Positions 1 to 12,918 are shown, numbered from the stretch's first letter. The stretch: 64,000 bases of DNA from Cladorhizidae sp. MBARI D1340-BT2 (GCA_028752905.1 JAQNBH010000011.1:29333017-29397016), one strand, 5' to 3'. The notes: a model not told the origin generated them from the letters alone. Numbers and translations are program-made.

Positions 1-3000
1 TCCATGCTACTGCTCTTGAACATATGCACTCTGGTTTGCATCGAACCATGAACTCAGGTGTGCATTAAGCTATGAACAATGGAATGCAGCAAGCTATGAA
101 CTCTGGTGTCTATCAAGCTATGTATGAACTCTGATGTGCATCAAGCCATGAACTCTGGTGTGTATCAAGCTATTAACTCTAGTGTGTAGCAAGGCATGAA
201 CTCTGGTGTGTACGAGTCATGAATTCTGTATCAAGCCATGAACTCTGGTGGCTCGAGCCATGAACTCTGGTATGTTTCAAGCCATGAACTCTGGTGTGCA
301 TCAAGCCATGAACTTTTGTTTGCATCGAGCCATGAACTCTGGTGTGTATCAAGCCATGAACACTGGTGTGCATCAAGCCATGAACTCTGGTGTGCATCAA
401 TCCATGAACTCTGGTATGCATCAAGCCATGAACTCTGGTGCTATGAACTCTGGTGTACATCAAGAGATGAATTCTGGTGTGTTGCCTTCATGAAGTCTAT
501 AACTAGCCATGAACTATAAATGTCTCAAGCCATGAACTCTGGTGTACATCAAGCCATTAACTCTGGTGTGCATCAAGCCATGAACTTTGGTGTGCATCGA
601 GCTAAGAACGATGATGTGCATGAAGCCATGAACTCTGGTGTAGTTCAAGCCATGAACTCTGGTGTGCATCAAGCCATGAACTCTGGTTTGCATCAAGCCA
701 TGAACTCTGGTGTGCATCAAGCCTTAAATTTTGGTGTGCATCAAGCTATGAACACTGTTGTGTAGCAAGACATGAACTCTGGTGTGTAGCAGTCATGAAC
801 TCTCTATCAAGCCATGAAGTGAGGCATCTAAAGCCATGAACTCTGGTGTGTTTCAAGCCATGAACTCTGGTGTGCTTCAAGCCATGAACACTGGTGTGTA
901 TCAAGCTATTAACTCTGGTGAGCATCAAGTCATAAACTCTGGTGTGCAACAGGCCATGAACTCTGGTGTGCATCAAGCCATGAACTCTGGTATGTAGTAA
1001 GGCATGAACTCTGGCGTGCATCAAGCCAGTAACTCTGGTGTGTATCAAGCTAAGAATTCTGGTCTGTAGCAAGACATGAACTCTGGTGTGTAGCAGTCAT
1101 GAACTCTGTATCAAGCTATGAACTCTGCTGTGTAGCAACCCTTGAACACTGGTATGTTAAGTCTTGAACTCTGGTGTGCAACAAGTCATGATCTCTGGTG
1201 TGCATCAAACCATGAACTCAGGTGTGCATCAAGCTATGAACACTGGCATGCAGCAAGCTATGAACTCTGATGTGTATCAAGCTATGTATGAACTATGATG
1301 TGTAGCAAGACATGAACTCTGGTGTATATCAGTCATTAACTCTGTATCAAGCCATGAACACTGGTGTTTTAAGCCATGAACTCTGGAGTGTGTCAAGCCA
1401 TGAACTCTGGTGTGCATCAAGCCATGAACTCTGGTGTGCATCAAGCCATGAACTCTGGTCTGTATCAAGCTATATGAACTCTGGTGTGTAGCAAAACATG
1501 AATTCTAGTGTGTATCAAGCTATGAACTCCAGTCTCTATCAAGCTATATGAATTCTGGTGTGTAGCAAGACATGAACTCTGGTGTGCATCAAGCCATGAA
1601 CTCTGGCGGGTATCAAGCTATGAACTCTGGTCTGTATCAAGCTATCAACTCGGGTGTGTAGCAAGTTATGTGGTCTTGTGTGTAGCAGTCATGAACTCTG
1701 TATCAAGCCATGAAGTCTAGTATCTCAAGTCATGAACTCTGGTGTGTTTCAAGCCATGAACTCTGGTGTGCATCAAGCCATGAATTCTGGTGTGAAGCAA
1801 GCCATGAACTCCGGTGTGCATCAAGCCATGAAATCTGGTGTGAAGCAAGCCATGAACTCTGGCGTGTATCAAGCAATGAATTCTTGTCTGTAGCAACACA
1901 TGAACTCTGGTGTGTAGCAGTTATGAACTCCATATCAGGCAATGAAATCTCATGTGCAGCAAGCCTTGAACACTGGTGTGTCAACCATGTACTCTGGTGT
2001 GCCCCAAGCTATGAACTCTGGTTTGCATCAAGCCATGAACTCTGGTGTGCAACAAGCCATTAACTCAGGTTTGCATCGAACCATGAACTCAGGTGTGCAT
2101 TAAGCTATGAACAAAGGAATGAAGCAAGCTATGAACTCTGGTGTCTATCAAGCTATGTATGAACTCTGATGTGCATCAAGCCATGAACTCTGGTGTGTAT
2201 CAAGCTATTAACTCTAGTGTGTAGCAAGGCATGAACTCTGGTGTGTATGAGTCATGAATTCTGTATCAAGCCATGAACTCTGGTGGCTCGAGCCATGAAC
2301 TCTGGTATGTGTCAAGCCATGAACTCTGGTGTGCATCAAGCCATGAACTTTTGTTTGCATCGAGCCATGAACTCTGGTGTGTATCAAGCCATGAACAGTG
2401 GTGTTCATCAAGCCATGAACTCTGGTGTGCATCAATCCATGAACTCTGGTATGCATCAAGCCATGAACTCTGGTGCCATGAACTCTGGTGTACATCAAGA
2501 GATGAATTCTGGTGTGTTGCCTTCATGAAGTCTATAACTAGCCATGAACTATAAATGTCTCAAGCCATGAACTCTGGTGTACATCAATCCATTAATTCTG
2601 GTGTGCATCAAGCTATGAACTTTGGTGTGCAACGAGCTAAGAACGATGATGTGCATGAAGCCATGAACTCTGGTGTAGTTCAAGCCATGAACTCTGATGT
2701 GCATCAAGCCATGAACTCTGGTGTGTATCAAGCTATTAACTCTAGTGTGTAGCAAGGCATGAAATCTGGTGTGTACGAGTCATGAATTCTGTATCAAGCC
2801 ATGAACTCTGGTGTATCAAGCTATGAACTCTGGTGTGGGTCAAGCCATGAACTCTGGTGTGCATCAAGCCATGAACTCTATTGTGTATCAAGCTATTAAC
2901 TCTGGTTTGCATCAAGCCATGAAATCTGGTGTGAAGCAAGCCATGAACTCTGGCGTGTATCAAGCAATGAATTCTTGTCTGTAGCAACACATGAACTCTG

Positions 3001-6000
3001 GTGTGTAGCAGTTATGAACTCCATATCAGGCAATGAAATCTCATGTGCAGCAAGCCTTGAACACTGGTGTGTCAACCATGTACTCTGGTGTGCCCCAAGC
3101 TATGAACTCTGGTTTGCATCAAGCCATGAACTCTGGTGTGCAACAAGCCATTAACTCAGGTTTGCATCGAACCATGAACTCAGGTGTGCATTAAGCTATG
3201 AACAAAGGAATGAAGCAAGCTATGAACTCTGGTGTCTATCAAGCTATGTATGAACTCTGATGTGCATCAAGCCATGAACTCTGGTGTGTATCAAGCTATT
3301 AACTCTAGTGTGTAGCAAGGCATGAACTCTGGTGTGTATGAGTCATGAATTCTGTATCAAGCCATGAACTCTGGTGGCTCGAGCCATGAACTCTGGTGTG
3401 TATCAAGCCATGAACAGTGGTGTGCATCAAGCCATGAACTCTGGTGTGCATCAATCCATGAACTCTGGTATGCATCAAGCCATGAACTCTGGTGCCATGA
3501 ACTCTGGTGTACATCAAGAGATGAATTCTGGTGTGTTGCCTTCATGAAGTCTATAACTAGCCATGAACTATAAATGTCTCAAGCCATGAACTCTGGTGTA
3601 CATCAAGCCATTAATTCTGGTGTGCATCAAGCTATGAACTTTGGTGTGCAACGAGCTAAGAACGATGATGTGCATGAAGCCATGAACTCTGGTGTAGTTC
3701 AAGCCATGAACTCTGATGTGCATCAAGCCATGAACTCTGGTGTGTATCAAGCTATTAACTCTAGTGTGTAGCAAGGCATGAAATCTGGTGTGTACGAGTC
3801 ATGAATTCTGTATCAAGCCATGAACTCTGGTGTGCATCAAGCCATGAACACTGGTGTGCATCAAGCCATGAACTCTGGTATGCATCAAGCCATGAACTCT
3901 AGTGTACATCAAGCCATGAACACTGGTGTGCATCAACCCATGAACTCTGGTGTGCATCAAGCCATGAACTCTAGTGTGCATCAAGCCTTGAACTGTGGTG
4001 TGTAGTAAGCCATGAACACTGGTGTGCATCAAGACATGAACTTTAGTTTGCATTGAGCAATGAACTCTGGTGTGCATCAAGCCATGAACTCTGGTTTGCA
4101 TCAAGCCATGAACTCTTGTGTGTATCAAGCCATGAACTCTGGCTTGCATCAATCCATGAACTTTGGTATGCATCAAGCTATGAACTGTGATGGGTATCAA
4201 GCTAAGAACTCTGGTGTGTAGCAAGCTATGAACATTGGTGTGTGTCAAGCCATGAACTCTGGTTTGCATCAAGTCATGAACTCTGGTATGCAGCAAGCCA
4301 TGAACTATGGTGTGTATCAAGCTATATGAACTCTGGTGTGTAGCAAAACATGAATTCTGCTGTGTATCAATCAAGCTATGAACTCCAGTCTATATCAAGC
4401 TGTATAAATTCTGTTGTGTAGCAAAACATGAACTCTTATGTGCATCAAGCCAAGAACTCTGGCGGGTATGAAGATATTCTAGTCTGTATCAAGCTATGAA
4501 CTCGTGTGTGTATAAAGTTATGAGGTCTGGTGTGTATCAAGCTATGAACTCTGGGGTGTAGAAAGACATGAACTCTGGCGTACAGCAAGCCATGAACTCT
4601 GGTGTGCATCAAGCCATGAAATCTGGTGTGTATGAAGCTATGAACTCTGATGTGCAGCAAGACATGAACTCTGTAACTAGCCATGAACTATAGGTGTCTC
4701 AAGCCATCAACTCTGGTGTACATCAAGCCATGAACTCTGGTGTGCATCAAGCCATGAACTTTGGAGTGCATAGAGCCATGAACTATGGTGTGCATGAAGC
4801 CATGAACTCTGGTGTACATCAAGCCATGAACTCTGGTTTGCATCAAGCCATGAACTCTGGTGTGCATCAAGCAATGAACTCTGGTGTGCATCAAGAGATG
4901 AATTCTGGTGTGTTGCCTTCATGAAGTCTATAACTAGCCATGAACTATAAATGTCTCAAGCCATGAACTCTGGTGTACAACAAGCCATGAACTCTGATGT
5001 GCATCAAGCCATGAACTTTGGTGTGCATCGAGCAAAGAACGATGATGTGCATGAAGCCATGAACTCTGGTGTAGTTCAAGCCATGAACTCTGGTGTGCAT
5101 CAAGCCATGAACTCTGGTTTGCATCAATCCATGAACTCTGGTATGCATCAAGCCATGAACTCTGGTGCCATGAACTCTGGTGTACATCAAGAGATGAATT
5201 CTGGTGTGTTGCCTTCATGAAGTCTATAACTAGCCATGAACTATAAATGTCTCAAGCCATGAACTCTGGTGTACATCAAGCCATTAATTCTGGTGTGCAT
5301 CAAGCTATGAACTTTGGTGTGCAACGAGCTAAGAACGATGATGTGCATGAAGCCATGAACTCTGGTGTAGTTCAAGCCATGAACTCTGATGTGCATCAAG
5401 CCATGAACTCTGGTGTGTATCAAGCTATTAACTCTAGTGTGTAGCAAGGCATGAACTCTGGTGTGTACGAGTCATGAATTCTGTATCAAGCCATGAACTC
5501 TGGTGTGCATCAAGCCATGAACACTGGTGTGCATCAAGCCATGAACTCTGGTATGCATCAAGCCATGAACTCTAGTGTACATTAAGCCATGAACACTGGT
5601 GTGCATCAACCCATGAACTCTGGTGTGCATCAAGCCATGAACTCTAGTGTGCATCAAGCCTTGAACTGTGGTGTGTAGTAGGCCATGAACACTGGTGTGC
5701 ATCAAGACATGTACTTTAGTTTGCATTGAGCAATGAACTCTGGTGTGCATCAAGCCATGAACTCTGGTTTGCATCAAGCCATGAAATCTTGTGTGTATCA
5801 AGCCATGAACTCTGGCTTGCATCAATCCATGAACTTTGGTATGCATCAAGCCATGAACTGTGATGGGTATCAAGCTATGAACTCTGGTGTGTAGCAAGCT
5901 ATGAACATTGGTGTGTGTCAAGCCATGAACTCTGGTTTGCATCAAGTCATGAACTCTGGTATGCAGCAAGCCATGAACTATGGTGTGTATCAAGCTATAT

Positions 6001-8013
6001 GAACTCTGGTGTGTAGCAAAACATGAATTCTGCTGTGTATCAATCAAGCTATGAACTCCAGTCTATATCAAGCTGTATAAATTCTGTTGTGTAGCAAAAC
6101 ATGAACTCTTATGTGCATCAAGCCAAGAACTCTGGCGGGTATGAAGATATTCTAGTCTGTATCAAGCTATGAACTCGTGTGTGTATAAAGTTATGAGGTC
6201 TGGTGTGTATCAAGCTATGAACTCTGGGGTGTAGAAAGACATGAACTCTGGCGTACAGCAAGCCATGAACTCTGGTGTGCATCAAGCCATGAAATCTGGT
6301 GTGTATGAAGCTATGAACTCTGATGGGCAGCAAGACATGAACTCTGTTGTGTAGCAGTCATGAACTCTGTAACTAGCCATGAACTATAGGTGTCTCAAGC
6401 CATCAACTCTGGTGTACATCAAGCCATGAACTCTGGTGTGCATCAAGCCATGAACTTTGGTGTGCATAGAGCCATGAACTATGGTGTGCATGAAGCCATG
6501 AACTCTGGTGTACATCAAGCCATGAACTCTGGTTTGCATCAAGCCATGAACTCTGGTGTGCATCAAGCCATGAACTCTGGTGTGCATCAAGAGATGAATT
6601 CTGGTGTGTTGCCTTCATGAAGTCTATAACTAGCCATGAACTATAAATGTCTCAAGCCATGAACTCTGGTGTACATCAAGCCATGAACTCTGATGTGCAT
6701 CAAGCCATGAACTTTGGTGTGCATCGAGCTAAGAACGATGATGTGCATGAAGCCATGAACTCTGTTGTAGTTCAAGCCATGAACTCTGGTGTGCATCAAG
6801 CCATGAACTCTGGTTTGCATCAAGCCATGAACGCTGGTGTGCATCAAGCCATAAATTTTGGTGTGCATCAAGCTATGAACACTGTTGTGTAGCAAGACAT
6901 GAACTCTGGTGTGTAGCAGTCATGAACTCTCTATCAAGCCATGAAGTCAGGCGTCTAAAGCCATGAACTCTGGTGTGTTTCAAGCGATGAACTCTGGTGT
7001 GCTTCAAGCCATGAATACTGGTGTGTATCAAGCTATTAACTCTGGTGAGCATCAAGTCATGAACTCTGGTGTGCAACAAGCCATGAACTCTGGTGTGCAT
7101 CAAGCCATGAACTCTGGTATGTAGTAAGGCATGAACTCTGGCGTGCATCAAGCCAGTAACTCTGGTGTGTATCAAGCTAAGAATTCTGGTCTGTAGCAAG
7201 ACATGAACTCTGGTGTGTAGCAGTCATGAACTCTGTATCAAGCCATGAACTCTGGTATGTAGCAACCCTTGAACACTGGTATGTTAAGCCTTGAACCCTG
7301 GTGTGCAACAAGTCATGATCTCTGATGTGCATCAAACCATGAACTCAGGTGTGCATCAAGCTATGAACACTGGCATGCAGCAAGCTATGAACTCTGATGT
7401 GTATCAAGCTATGTAAGAACTATGATGTGTAGCAAGACATGAACTCTGGTGTATATCAGTCATTAACTCTGTATCAAGCCATGAACACTGGTGTCTTAAG
7501 CCATGAACTCTGGTGTGCATCAAGCCATGAACTCTGGTCTGTATCAAGCTATATGAACTCTGGTGTGTAGCAAAACATGAATTCTAGTGTGTATCAAGCT
7601 ATGAACTCCAGTCTCTATTAAGCTATATGAACTCTGGTGTGTAGCAAAACATGAATTCTGCTGTGTATCAATCAAGCTATGAACTCCAGTCTATATCAAG
7701 CTGTATAAATTCTGTTGTGTAGCAAAACATGAACTCTTATGTGCATCAAGCTAAGAACTCTGGCGGGTATGAAGATATTCTAGTCTGTATCAAGCTATGA
7801 ACTCGTGTGTGTATAAAGTTATGAGGTCTGGTGTGTATCAAGCTATGAACTCTGGGGTGTAGAAAGACATGAACTCTGGTGTGTATCAAGCTATGAACTC
7901 TGATGTGCAGCAAGACATGAACTCTGGTGTGTAGCAGTCATGAACTCTGTAACTAGCCATGAACTATAGGTGTCTCAAGCCATCAACTCTGGTGTACATC
8001 AAGCCATGAACTC
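1..8013 (+). repeat. 24-bp satellite array, block 1 (higher-order organised)
   Basis: Tandem copies of a 24-bp unit whose core reads caagccatgaactctggtgt followed by gcat. Units vary at a few positions (gtgtag, ggtttgcat, aactttgg variants) and some are truncated. The unit is eight codons long and four of its six frames have no stop: QAMNSGVH and SHELWCAS on plus, MHTRVHGL and AHQSSWLD on minus. Many spurious ORFs follow from this. Higher-order repeats are clear: 3799-4374 recurs at 5472-6047 (offset 1673), and a stretch from about 2050 to 2770 largely recurs about 1020-1090 bp further on. A marker (tagccatgaactataaatg) recurs near 507, 2540, 3560, 4940, 5235 and 6640. The block starts before the window and is cut by the LTR element at 8014. 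I see no gene in it. Confidence 0.97.
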
Positions 8014-8352
8014 TGTTGGGCCCTAAACCACTCTTCTTAGGCTCAACTGGTATGCTGCCACCAGAGTTATACAGTTTCCTCTACTATTCCCAAATAACTC
8101 AGATCACTTGTTATTGAATAAGGATAAATGTAAGAACTGCAATACATGAGGTCAGGGCTGGCTTTTATACAATAACCAGTCACCTGACCATGACATCATA
8201 TGTGGGGTGATGTGGTGATACAAGAACAATGGTAATTCACCACATGCATATGGATGTGTGGGTGACCTTATCTAATCTTAGTCAGATACTGTTTAAGCAG
8301 GCAATTGCCTGCTTATGTGAGGGCCATCCTTCTTCAGAAGGTGAGTCCGACA
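8014..8352 (-). repeat. Downstream (3') LTR of the Gmr1-like element
   Basis: Second copy of the 339-bp LTR, offset exactly 4905 bp from the other. The stop codon of the polyprotein (8334-8336) lies 17-19 bp inside it, so the ORF reads through the polypurine tract into the LTR. The 20-bp palindrome is at 8295-8314. Confidence 0.96.
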
Positions 8353-11300
8353 TCCCCCCCGGACTGGTCCGAAGCCGTCCCTGGCTGAGTTAATGTGGAG
8401 ATGTCTGGCCATGCCTGTCTGGACATCCCATCCGCATTCAAGTTCTCCTTACCCGGACGATAATGCACCTTGTAGTTGAATCCTTGCAGGCGGAGAGCCC
8501 ACCTGGTCAATCGTTTGTTGGACAGATGAGCAGTGTTCAGATACTCCAACGCTTTGTGGTCTGTCTGCAGCAAGAAGAACCGACCATCCAGGTAGATCTC
8601 AAAATGCTTGATGGACTCGACCACTGCCAAGCATTCCAACTCAGTAGCAGCATAACGTGTTTCTGCGGACTTGAGCTGGCGACTATAGAATGCTATAGGC
8701 AGCTCCTTCTCATCCCTGACCACACTGAGGCATCCACCTATCCCCAACAGAGAGGCATCAGTCTGCAGAACCAGTTTGTCCTCTGGCCTGGGCAAATGCA
8801 ACCTGCAGGTCTCTCCCAGCACAGACTTCAAATGTGTAAAGCATCTGTCTTGCTCTTCAGTCCACTGTATCTTGGTGGGGGCCTCCAGTTTGGTCGCTTC
8901 ATTCAGTGGTTTGGAGTATTCTGCGTATCGTTCGATGAATTTTCTGTAATATCCGGCCAACCCGAGGAAAGACTTCATTTGCTTCTTGTTGATTGGCCGG
9001 ATGTATTGCAAGAGAGCTTGCACCTTGATATCAGGTATACCCACCTGTCCATTTCCAACAATTTGGCCAAGATGAACCAACTCACTCTGAGCCCACTGAC
9101 ATTTGCTCATCTTTACAGTCAGCCCAGCTTTCTTTAAACGTCCCAGTATATCTCGGACGTGGCAGAGATGGTCCTCCCAGCTGTATGAGAAAATTAAAAT
9201 GTCATCTATGTAGGGGAGTGCAAATTCGTCTGCCCCTTCCAGAACCACATCCATAATCCTCTGGAATGTGGCAGGGGCGTTCTTCAGCCCGAAAGGCATC
9301 CTGGTGAATTCGTATTTTCCCAGTGGAGTAACAATGGCTGTTTTCTGCCTGTCTCCCTCCTCCATTTCCACCTGGTAAAACCCTTTGCTTAGGTCCAGCT
9401 TGCTGAGGTGAGTGGCTTCTCCCACCTTGGAAATGAGCTGATCAATTACTGGCATGTAGTAGGGATCAGGCTGAGTAATGGCATTCACCTTCCTGTAATC
9501 AATGCACAGGCGCACTGATCCATCCAGCTTCTGGACCGGAACGATGGGAGATGACCATGGGCTCACAGACGGTACCAGAATGCCCTTCAGGATGAGGGTC
9601 CGCAATTCGGTCTTTACACCCTCCAGCTTGGCTGCGGAAATTGCATAAGGGACGGACCGGATGGATTGTGCATCTCCAGTGTTGATGGCATGCTTGCAAA
9701 TATGAGTGAGTCCAGGTTCATCAGAACAGACTCCCTCTTGCTCTGCGCAGGCCGTCTTCATCTCGGCCTGCTGTGAAGGTGTCATCTGGTCTCCTTTCAG
9801 GGTCGGGATAGTGTTTATCTCATCCATGGTCTGCTGGGCCACAACCACAACTCGCAGGATGGCTGCCTCTGGGTAAGTGTACGTCTTTACATGGTTGACA
9901 TGTACCACCTTGTGTTTCTTGTGACCCGGAGTGCCTATTTGCAGATTGACAGAGTTGGGAATACTGATGATTTCGTAGGGTCCCGTCCAGGCGGCTTCAA
10001 GTTTACCAAACAGCCCGGGTGACCTCAGCAGGACCATTTCTCCCACCTGGAAAGTTCTGGCCATGGTGTTCCGGTCATGGTAAATTTTTGCTTTGGCTTG
10101 AGATTGTTTTCCGGTCCGGAAGCTGACCTCTCTGACTGCCTCCATACGTTTATCCAGCTGGTCCATGAACTGGGTGATGTTGACACCTGGTTCTGGATCC
10201 GTGCAGGCGTCCAGCAGCAGGTCCACCGGGGTCCTCATGTTTCTACCGTACAGGAACTCAAATGGGGAGACTCCAGTGGATCGGTTAGGAACGGATCGTA
10301 TGGCAAATAAGCACAGTTTGACTTGCTGGACCCAGTTCCACTCTTGGTCAATCAGCTTCTTGATCATGGGCAACAGGGTACCATGAAACCGCTCCACGAC
10401 TCCATTGGCCTCCGGATGGTAAGCCGAGGTCTGGATCTTGTGGATGTGGAGTCTGTCACATAGCTGCTGCATGACCTTTCCTGTAAGCTGCTTGCCTTGG
10501 TCAGATAGCATCTCCCTGGGAGGACCATGTCTGCTAAAAACCTCCAGGAGTCCCTCTGCCACTTCTGCCGCTGTAGCTGTTTTCAGGGGGATGGCTTCTG
10601 GGTACCTGGACGCCAGGTCAATAATGGTCAACAAGTACTGGTAGCCACCCTTGGCTTTCTTGAAGGGACCCACCAGGTCGATTGCGATCTTCTCGAAAGG
10701 TACTGACACTATAGGAACTTCAACCATGGGTGCCCTCAGAGGCCTGTCTTTTCTGTTCCTTTGACATGTGGTGCACTGCTTGCACCATCTAGTCACGTCA
10801 GTCTGTTGACCAGGCCAGGCAACTCTAGTCCTCAGGATGGCCTTTACCTTCTTGGGCCCGAGATGGCCATGCCAGTCATGAGCCGCCTTGAAGAAGGTTG
10901 CCCTGAGGGCTTCTGGTACCACCAGCAGCTGAAGCTCCTCCCCCAGGATGTCGTGTGTGTTCATGTACAGGAGGGACTGTTTCCACTTTAGGCAGTCACC
11001 TGGGTTTTCCGCCCTCTTCCTCCAGTTGGTAAGGGTGGAATCCTCCAGAACTGCCTTAGCGAACTCCTCCCTGGAGACTCCCCCTGGGCTTGCTACAGGG
11101 CATTCCAGGACGTCAGAGCTTTGATGTTGTTGCAAGAAATCCGATGTAATGTCCACTCCACCCTCTGACACTTCAGCTGGATCTCTGACGGGCAAGGCAT
11201 CCCGGGCTTCCGTCTCCCGGTCCTTCTGTTCCTGCTGCTCGGTTGCAGTTTTCTGGGCCCTGGTGAGGAGCACTTGTCTCGTCTGGGGGACTAAAAGTTC

Positions 11301-12755
11301 CGGTACGGTTGCCAACTGCATCATCATAGGGTCGGATGTTGGGAGACCCAGCAGCACGTCCTCAGGTAAAAGATCGTCCGGAACCACAGCAGCCCGCCTA
11401 GGGAACACCAGATTCCCAATATGGACTGTGAGGTCAGCTGCCTGGTGCAGAACACCTTCTTTATCCGTCATGGTGAATGTCCGGAAAAAAAAATTCCGTA
11501 GTTGTTCTCTCCGGACCAAGGACTTGCTCACCAGAGTGGCTTCAGCACCTGAGTCCACCATCACCCGGACTTCCTTGCCATTCACCATGCCCTGGTATGT
11601 ACTCTCCTCCAAGTTCCGACCAAATGGCTCCTTTACCTGGAGAAGGTTAATCCGCTCCTTCTTGATGTGGGAGGTGTCCTTAAGGGTGCACTCTGCGAAC
11701 TTGTGCCCTGGCTTTAGGCAGGAGTAACACAAAGGCTCTGGTCTGCCTCCACTAATTCTGTCTTTGAAAAGGTTCGGCGAAAAGCTGTTAAATCTGTTGC
11801 CCGTGGCTGGTTTATCCTCCTTGGGGAATTTGAAGAATTTCTTTGCTGCTGTCTTCCTAGCCGAGCCATGGCTTGTCTCGAATTGCAGCACTGCAGCGAT
11901 GAGTTGACTTGCATTCTTGGGCTCCTGCTGCAGGATGGTTGCTGCACACTCCGGAGTGTACCAGTGTAAGGCAACCGCCCTAGCCAACAACCATAGGATT
12001 TCTTTTCCGGATTTCCCTTTTCTAGTCACCCTGTCCAGTGTCACTTCTGTTTGGTGTACTAGGTCTCCAATCGACACTTCCCCTGGAGGTTCCTTGAACA
12101 ACTGTTCCGAACAAGCTTGTATGGTTAACCCCATAGCGTTCAGGAGGGCTTCTTTAGTGAGGTCATATGAATCTCTTGCCTCCTCTGGAATGGCTGTTGC
12201 CAGTCGGTCGGCTGCCTGACCTGTAAGCATCGTCCGGAGGTAAGGTAACCACTCCTCTCGCTCCACCCCTTCTGCCTTGAGTGATATTTCGAACAGGCTT
12301 AGGTATAGGCCCAAGTCTTTTTTTCCCTCGTATTTGGGGAGCTTACTCGGAATCTTGTCGAGTTTGTGCTTCTCGACTGCCAGTCGGACCGCCTCCATTT
12401 TCTCAAACGTCCTGGCAGCCACTTGGTCCTCCATGAAAGCCTTGAGGGACTGCATATGGCGGGTCTCAGCAGCATCTAACGCTTCCCGGTGTCTAGCCTC
12501 GGCTCGGTTCTGCTCTTCCCTCCTTTCTGCCTCAACTTTCCTGTGCTCTTCCCTCCTTTCTGCCTCGGCTAGGTTCTGCTGTTCCCTCCGGACAGCTTCC
12601 TTCCGTTCCGCCTCCTGATGTTGCAGTAAAAACATCTGCATCAGCTCCTGGTATGTTGTGTGGGCCGGACTGCTAGCCATCAGGGGTCTTTCTGGAGACT
12701 GTCGGGCAGCTTCGTCTTCTTCTTCCCTCTTTTTTTCTTTTTGTCGGGTATCCAT
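8334..12755 (-). CDS. Gag-PR-IN-RT-RNaseH polyprotein (Gmr1-like)
   Basis: An uninterrupted 1473-residue ORF starting at the first ATG (MDTRQKEK). The frame is open 19 codons further upstream, but without an ATG. In order: an E/R/A-rich coiled coil, about 35-110; gag and its zinc knuckle CYSCLKPGHKFAEC, 343-356; an aspartic protease with DSGA, D401; an integrase HHCC zinc domain (H626, H631, C661, C664); the integrase core with D693, D752 and E788 (a DD35E spacing); and a GPY module near 925. Reverse transcriptase follows, with LDLSKGFYQV and YIDD at 1182-1185. RNase H comes last, with TDAS (D1333), D1399 and D1442. All catalytic residues I looked for are present. No chromodomain or envelope is seen. 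Integrase before reverse transcriptase is unlike ordinary gypsy elements. Gag and pol share one frame, so no frameshift signal is needed. Confidence 0.96.
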   Translation of the reverse strand: MDTRQKEKKREEEDEAARQSPERPLMASSPAHTTYQELMQMFLLQHQEAERKEAVRREQQNLAEAERREEHRKVEAERREEQNRAEARHREALDAAETRHMQSLKAFMEDQVAARTFEKMEAVRLAVEKHKLDKIPSKLPKYEGKKDLGLYLSLFEISLKAEGVEREEWLPYLRTMLTGQAADRLATAIPEEARDSYDLTKEALLNAMGLTIQACSEQLFKEPPGEVSIGDLVHQTEVTLDRVTRKGKSGKEILWLLARAVALHWYTPECAATILQQEPKNASQLIAAVLQFETSHGSARKTAAKKFFKFPKEDKPATGNRFNSFSPNLFKDRISGGRPEPLCYSCLKPGHKFAECTLKDTSHIKKERINLLQVKEPFGRNLEESTYQGMVNGKEVRVMVDSGAEATLVSKSLVRREQLRNFFFRTFTMTDKEGVLHQAADLTVHIGNLVFPRRAAVVPDDLLPEDVLLGLPTSDPMMMQLATVPELLVPQTRQVLLTRAQKTATEQQEQKDRETEARDALPVRDPAEVSEGGVDITSDFLQQHQSSDVLECPVASPGGVSREEFAKAVLEDSTLTNWRKRAENPGDCLKWKQSLLYMNTHDILGEELQLLVVPEALRATFFKAAHDWHGHLGPKKVKAILRTRVAWPGQQTDVTRWCKQCTTCQRNRKDRPLRAPMVEVPIVSVPFEKIAIDLVGPFKKAKGGYQYLLTIIDLASRYPEAIPLKTATAAEVAEGLLEVFSRHGPPREMLSDQGKQLTGKVMQQLCDRLHIHKIQTSAYHPEANGVVERFHGTLLPMIKKLIDQEWNWVQQVKLCLFAIRSVPNRSTGVSPFEFLYGRNMRTPVDLLLDACTDPEPGVNITQFMDQLDKRMEAVREVSFRTGKQSQAKAKIYHDRNTMARTFQVGEMVLLRSPGLFGKLEAAWTGPYEIISIPNSVNLQIGTPGHKKHKVVHVNHVKTYTYPEAAILRVVVVAQQTMDEINTIPTLKGDQMTPSQQAEMKTACAEQEGVCSDEPGLTHICKHAINTGDAQSIRSVPYAISAAKLEGVKTELRTLILKGILVPSVSPWSSPIVPVQKLDGSVRLCIDYRKVNAITQPDPYYMPVIDQLISKVGEATHLSKLDLSKGFYQVEMEEGDRQKTAIVTPLGKYEFTRMPFGLKNAPATFQRIMDVVLEGADEFALPYIDDILIFSYSWEDHLCHVRDILGRLKKAGLTVKMSKCQWAQSELVHLGQIVGNGQVGIPDIKVQALLQYIRPINKKQMKSFLGLAGYYRKFIERYAEYSKPLNEATKLEAPTKIQWTEEQDRCFTHLKSVLGETCRLHLPRPEDKLVLQTDASLLGIGGCLSVVRDEKELPIAFYSRQLKSAETRYAATELECLAVVESIKHFEIYLDGRFFLLQTDHKALEYLNTAHLSNKRLTRWALRLQGFNYKVHYRPGKENLNADGMSRQAWPDISTLTQPGTASDQSGGDVGLTF
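8353..8360 (-). other. Polypurine tract
   Basis: GGGGGGGA on the minus strand, directly next to the downstream LTR, where plus-strand DNA synthesis is primed. It is also coding: it lies in the last codons of the polyprotein. Confidence 0.85.
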
Positions 12756-12918
12756 GCTTTTGAATCTCCCTACACAACTCTGTCTGGGCCTATCAACGTT
12801 CTGGACCCGCAACTAGCCTTGGTAAGCTTTGAACTATCCACTCAGAAACTCAGCTAACAATATAGCTTAGCTAATCTGACTTTTCGATGGGTGGTACGAC
12901 TAAACCGCTGCCACCAGA
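12756..12918 (-). other. Leader of the Gmr1-like element
   Basis: 163 bp between the upstream LTR and the first ATG. It holds the primer-binding site, and its part nearest the ATG is open in the polyprotein frame. No other signal seen. Confidence 0.7.
12904..12916 (-). other. Primer-binding site, probably tRNA-Leu
   Basis: Two bases inside the upstream LTR the minus strand reads TGGTGGCAGCGGT. TGG complements the CCA tail. The next ten bases would pair with an acceptor stem and T arm ending ACCGCTGCCA, which matches animal tRNA-Leu(AAG) as I remember it. The match stops after 13 bases. The isoacceptor is a recollection, not a search result. Confidence 0.75.

Noticed and set aside
1..8013. 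CRISPR array
   Set aside because: The repeats are contiguous with no unique spacers, and the DNA is eukaryotic.
8463..12618. ORFs on plus opposite the retrotransposon polyprotein
   Set aside because: They are antisense shadows of a 1473-codon gene with complete catalytic motifs on minus.
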